8,891 nucleotides of DNA from Treponema sp. UBA1233. Its GTDB lineage: Bacteria > Spirochaetota > Spirochaetia > Treponematales > Treponemataceae. The stretch covers positions 4,909 to 13,799 of the forward strand of contig DBWR01000031.1 of assembly GCA_002309305.1 (NCBI GenBank), given 5' to 3'. The notes beneath the pieces are model-generated. The model did not search any database. It was not told where the DNA came from and was given only the letters and a program-made list of their open reading frames with translations. Position numbers and translations under genes: made by a program. Shown here piece after piece: positions 5,468 to 8,891 of this stretch (its first letter is position 1; each line of letters begins with the position of its first letter).

Positions 5468-7135
5468 TTATTCCACAGTAAAAGTAATCTTCAAATTGCT
5501 GAAAGTCGGTGCGGAAGGAAGTCCTTCTCCAGAAACTATCAGTCGGAACATTGCCTTGTTTGTATTTGTCAGTGGCTTCAGGAGCTCACAACTTCTGCTA
5601 TAGGCAAAGGGTACATTTGCGGGTGTCGGTTCCTCGGAGAAACGGATGCTATAACTATCCCAGTTTGGGGTAATGATTGTATCCCAATCTCCATAATCAA
5701 CATAAATAATGTCGGGAGCAAACCATTGAATCTGACCGCTGCTGGTACCGCTTATAGAGAATCTGACACGCCTTCCGGCCGGAATGCTAACGGACTCACC
5801 AAAAATCTGCTCTGCGTTCAGATAGAGTTCATAGTTATAATCGTTAGGACCTGAACCATATACATCCTTAAACAGAGTCAGGCTGCCATATTCATAAGTT
5901 TTTGAATATCCGCTTTGTGCCACAGTGGTATTGTGTCCGCCACTCAGGGAAACGACCTTTACCCTTACCTTCAAATCACTTATGACTACTTCCGCTGCTC
6001 CCTTTTCATAACTTATGCCAACAGTGGCCCTGTCGGTATTCACAACGTCATAGTCCAGGACGATGGGCTTCTTTATGTCAAAGGGAACGCCTCCGGCAAG
6101 GTATCCGCCGTTATTGGTCCATGTAAATCCATGTGCCCTGTGCCATTCCTCACCTTCTTCGCCTGTTCCAATCTGGATTGCAAAATACCTTAATGTTGCG
6201 CTTGGCGTTCCGCTTACTTCAACTTCAAGAAGTGAGCCCTTTGGAATAATCTTGAAATTTTCGGTCAAATCTGACAGTGGAATCCAGAATTCATAATTGT
6301 ACCGCTTAACGCCGTTTTCTTCCCAGGTGTTGTAGGCAAATTTTTCTTTGGCGCGTGTGATTGTCTTTTCAATTCCTTCCTTTACAATCTGAACGGGATT
6401 CTTTGGCTTCTCCGGTTCCTTTACGGCATTTTGTGTATCCGCAGGTTTATCTGTTACAGTTTCTGTACGTTCCGAACCAAAGGTAAGGCTCTGTCCTGAA
6501 TTCATGAGTACTGGAGCAACTTCCGCTACGGTCTGTTCACTTCCATCACTCTGATCAAGGACTTCAACCTGGCCGCTGACTACCTCGATGACAACAACAC
6601 TGTCGCCCGCTTCAACCGCACCAGCTGCCTCTGCATCCGTAACTTCCGGCAAAGCAATCTTTACTTCCGCCTTGTTCGAAATGGCAATCTCCGTCTTTCC
6701 TGAATGAATTACAAGTTTGTCTCCATCCGGGACATTGCTTTCGATAAAAATTTCACCGCCGATAAAGTCGATGCTCTTTTGTTCCTTGCTCTGGAAAATC
6801 TGAATCATGGATTTTTCGTTAAGCTGAATCTTTGCAGCACCATCCGCAAACTCCGTGTATGCCTCGGAATTGTTGGATGTCCTGATTCGGTCTCCGTCGT
6901 ATACGTCACTTGAACTAGTGAGCACTTCCCAAATGTCGCTGTCGATGAATTTTCTCTGGGCCGTGTTTTTCTTGAAATATATCTTTGCAATTGGATCTTC
7001 TGCCTGCTTTATCGTAAATGAATTCATGTCACGGTAGAACAGAAAGAGCATTACCGCTGCGGCAATAGAGCAAACAATGAAAATCGTATAATCGACTGCA
7101 TTAAGCCTGTATGTTGTACTTCTTTTCTTCGTCAT
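5468..7135 (-). CDS. Membrane-anchored FecR-domain protein with two tandem C-terminal beta domains
   Basis: Predicted inner-membrane protein of 555 residues: a short basic cytoplasmic tail (1-14), one membrane segment (about 15-34), and a large periplasmic part. Residues about 48-218 form a FecR-like domain: 'GDRIRTSNNSEAYTEFADGA' (81-100), 'GGEIFIES' (126-133), 'VVSGQVEVLD' (185-194) and 'NSGQSLTFG' (212-220), with an acidic Ala/Glu insertion at 163-177. A charged linker (222-270) leads to two homologous domains, about 278-392 and 432-554. They share YNYE, IPxG, SGT and (Y/W)FA at identical offsets. Family knowledge: FecR of E. coli relays iron-citrate signals to a sigma factor, but FecR domains also occur in unrelated periplasmic and surface proteins, and no sigma factor or TonB receptor is adjacent here. 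The gene overlaps the upstream cyclase gene by 35 bases, with AAGG nine bases before its ATG, suggesting translational coupling. The function of the C-terminal domains is unknown; a binding role is inference. Confidence 0.85.
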   Translation of the reverse strand: MTKKRSTTYRLNAVDYTIFIVCSIAAAVMLFLFYRDMNSFTIKQAEDPIAKIYFKKNTAQRKFIDSDIWEVLTSSSDVYDGDRIRTSNNSEAYTEFADGAAKIQLNEKSMIQIFQSKEQKSIDFIGGEIFIESNVPDGDKLVIHSGKTEIAISNKAEVKIALPEVTDAEAAGAVEAGDSVVVIEVVSGQVEVLDQSDGSEQTVAEVAPVLMNSGQSLTFGSERTETVTDKPADTQNAVKEPEKPKNPVQIVKEGIEKTITRAKEKFAYNTWEENGVKRYNYEFWIPLSDLTENFKIIPKGSLLEVEVSGTPSATLRYFAIQIGTGEEGEEWHRAHGFTWTNNGGYLAGGVPFDIKKPIVLDYDVVNTDRATVGISYEKGAAEVVISDLKVRVKVVSLSGGHNTTVAQSGYSKTYEYGSLTLFKDVYGSGPNDYNYELYLNAEQIFGESVSIPAGRRVRFSISGTSSGQIQWFAPDIIYVDYGDWDTIITPNWDSYSIRFSEEPTPANVPFAYSRSCELLKPLTNTNKAMFRLIVSGEGLPSAPTFSNLKITFTVE

Positions 7136-8885
7136 CTGTATTTACCTTGGTTAAATCCGGTGCAACGGTTCCAATAATTGACCTTACTTCATCGATGGAC
7201 TTTGGTCCTTCCCTTCCCACAAGATTGATTACGGCAAACATCTTTATCGCATCAGTCTTGCCTTTGACATGAACGCCCGGCATTTCGGCTACAACTATTT
7301 TGTCCCTTATGAGCTTCCATGTGTTTTCTGTAATCAGGACATCGGTTGCAAAAGGCTTGTTGAGTGCTTCTGTACGGCTTGCAAGGTTAACGGCGTCTCC
7401 AATAACCGTATATTCCATACGCTCTTCAGAACCGATCTGACCCGCAACGACAGGACCTGAGTTGATGCCACATCCGATTTTTACAGGAGGCAATCCACGG
7501 CCTGCACGTTCACGGTTAAACTTGGAAAGGGAATCCCTCATCATCAGGGCGGCAGTAACAGCATTCAGGGCATCGCCTTCCGGACTTCCGCTTGTTTCAG
7601 GGGCACCCCACACTGCCATGATTGCATCTCCAATGTACTTGTCAACAACACCATTGGTTTGGTTCACGCATTCAACCATTCGTGTCATGTATGCGTTAAG
7701 GAATTCAACGACTTCATTCGGCTGCATTTTTTCGGACATTGCGGTAAACGAGCGTATGTCGGAGAAGAAGATTGTCGCATTCCTGTTTTCACCACCAAGC
7801 GTAAGTTCTCCGCTGGCAGCTTTTTGTGCGATTGTCTTGTTCGTGAATTTGCTGAATGACACCATGAGTTTTTCGCGTTCGGAAAGACCCTGGCCCATCT
7901 GTATGAATGAAGTGGTAAGGAGACCGATTTCATCCCTTGTGCGCGGTTCTATGTCCAGTTCAAATTCACCATGCTCGATTTTATTTGATGCCACAACAAG
8001 TTCCTTAACCGGATTGGTGATTCCGTTGCTGAAAATCCTGATGAGTATGATTGCGGCAAAGAATACGGCCAGAGAAAACAGGATGATCCTGTTTGTGGTC
8101 CTGTTGATTACGGCATAAATTGATTTTTCGGAAATTGTGGTAATTACAAAAAGGTCGTCCTTTATCTGATGGAATGCGGCTATGACACCGTCCAAAGGCA
8201 CCTGGGTGTTTGTCTCCATTGAGTTTCCGGCAAGTTCCTGTATGGTGGGAAGCAGGTCATCGCGAACGGTTTGTGCTGAGCCGAAATCCGGATTGATGAG
8301 CACGTTTGCCTTTTTGTCAACAAGAATCGTCGTATTGCTTGAACCCGTTGACATAAGTTCTGCCAGGGACTCCACATTCAAGCCGACAATACCGTCCTTT
8401 ACATCATTTGAGGGACCGTATTTGTAGTCAAAGATGACGGCCGGGAATTCAAAAACCTCGGTGGCATTGCAGTACATAATGTCCTTTCCAAACGAACTGT
8501 TTGAATTGAGGAAGGCATTTACACCCGCAGAATATTTTTCGTATTCCGGATTATAAAGAACATCCGTGTCCGGGCTTGATACAAACAGAATGTCTGGATT
8601 TGAGCGGAAAAATGCATCTCCAAGTTCCTTTTGCTGGGCGGAATCTGCCACTGCAGAAAAAGACTCAAACAAGAGATAGGAATTACTCTTCATATTTTCA
8701 AATGAATTCTGAACGGTTTGTGCAGTTCGTCCATTCAAAGCCAGATTGTTTTCTTCTGCCTTGATTTTATCATCCTGACGTACAAGCGTAGAAACCAACG
8801 CCGTAGAAACACCAAGAACCAGAATAATCAAGAACGAAAAAAGAAGTATCTGCTTGAGACTGATTGGATACTTTATCTTACTCAA
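7101..8885 (-). CDS. Membrane adenylate cyclase: Cache sensor, HAMP, class III cyclase domain
   Basis: Predicted receptor-type enzyme making cAMP from ATP. Membrane segments at about 12-34 and 263-285 flank a periplasmic region of about 230 residues that looks like a double Cache sensor. HAMP follows (about 285-338, 'NPVKEL' to 'DEIGLL'), then the class III catalytic domain (about 365-555). Catalytic residues are complete: metal aspartates Asp376 (FFSDIRSFT) and Asp420 (YIGDAIMAVWG), adenine-recognising Lys416 and Thr493 (EYTVIGDAVN), and transition-state Asn500 and Arg504. Lys with Thr is the class IIIb pattern and points to ATP rather than GTP. The start is uncertain: the visible codon is TTG at 8885, but the frame stays open to the window edge (AAA AAT upstream), so the true start may lie just outside. 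The 3' end overlaps the FecR gene by 35 bases. From memory, T. pallidum tp0485 is a comparable cyclase gene. Confidence 0.9.
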   Translation of the reverse strand: MSKIKYPISLKQILLFSFLIILVLGVSTALVSTLVRQDDKIKAEENNLALNGRTAQTVQNSFENMKSNSYLLFESFSAVADSAQQKELGDAFFRSNPDILFVSSPDTDVLYNPEYEKYSAGVNAFLNSNSSFGKDIMYCNATEVFEFPAVIFDYKYGPSNDVKDGIVGLNVESLAELMSTGSSNTTILVDKKANVLINPDFGSAQTVRDDLLPTIQELAGNSMETNTQVPLDGVIAAFHQIKDDLFVITTISEKSIYAVINRTTNRIILFSLAVFFAAIILIRIFSNGITNPVKELVVASNKIEHGEFELDIEPRTRDEIGLLTTSFIQMGQGLSEREKLMVSFSKFTNKTIAQKAASGELTLGGENRNATIFFSDIRSFTAMSEKMQPNEVVEFLNAYMTRMVECVNQTNGVVDKYIGDAIMAVWGAPETSGSPEGDALNAVTAALMMRDSLSKFNRERAGRGLPPVKIGCGINSGPVVAGQIGSEERMEYTVIGDAVNLASRTEALNKPFATDVLITENTWKLIRDKIVVAEMPGVHVKGKTDAIKMFAVINLVGREGPKSIDEVRSIIGTVAPDLTKVNTDDEEKKYNIQA

Positions 8886-8891
8886 ATTTTT

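Noticed and set aside
5468..7135. Classical FecI-FecR-FecA iron signalling system
   Set aside because: There is no ECF sigma factor or TonB-dependent receptor beside the FecR-domain gene, and its C-terminal half is unrelated to the signalling region of E. coli FecR.
7462..8118. A 218-codon open frame on the + strand
   Set aside because: It lies wholly opposite the cyclase HAMP and catalytic domain coding region, has no ribosome binding site or recognisable domain, and has the composition expected of a shadow frame.

Overview
The window looks like an ordinary stretch of chromosome from a host-associated or anaerobic spirochaete, most likely a Treponema. This rests on the combination of two lipoproteins with spirochaete-tolerant lipoboxes, a lipoprotein with atrophied bacterial Ig-like domains, a DUF1566-like lipoprotein of a type I associate with treponemes, and a membrane class III adenylate cyclase overlapping a FecR-domain gene. 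The taxonomic call is inference from gene content. There are no rRNA, tRNA, CRISPR, transposase or phage genes, and coding density is very high: the longest gap between genes is 119 bases.

Layout. Positions 16-2677 (+ strand) hold a secreted lipoprotein ending in a DUF1566/C-type-lectin-like domain, a xylose-isomerase-like TIM-barrel sugar isomerase/epimerase, and a DUF1295 membrane protein with its own likely promoter. Positions 2746-4524 (- strand) hold a 592-residue lipoprotein with two aBig-like domains and an unrecognised C-terminal region. Positions 4644-5441 (+ strand) hold a class I SAM-dependent methyltransferase that appears to start at TTG. Positions 5468-8885 (- strand) hold a two-gene unit: a Cache-HAMP-class III adenylate cyclase whose 3' end overlaps a membrane-anchored FecR-domain protein by 35 bases.

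Regulation visible in the sequence. The 119-base gap at 4525-4643 holds back-to-back promoter-like elements and a 7-base inverted repeat. Each of the two - strand units ends in a hairpin that pairs better on the - strand, because G.U wobbles there become A.C mismatches on the + strand. Both hairpins lie across the stop codon of the convergent + strand gene.

How the genes may work together. The clearest functional unit is the cyclase/FecR pair: a periplasmic Cache sensor linked to cytoplasmic cAMP synthesis, co-translated with a periplasmic protein carrying FecR and two tandem copies of an unnamed domain of about 115 residues. No sigma factor or TonB receptor is next to it, so classical FecIR iron signalling is not supported. 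The other genes show no obvious common pathway. I found no clear evidence of a wholly new multi-gene system. The most unusual parts are the duplicated domain behind FecR and the composition-mosaic lipoprotein.
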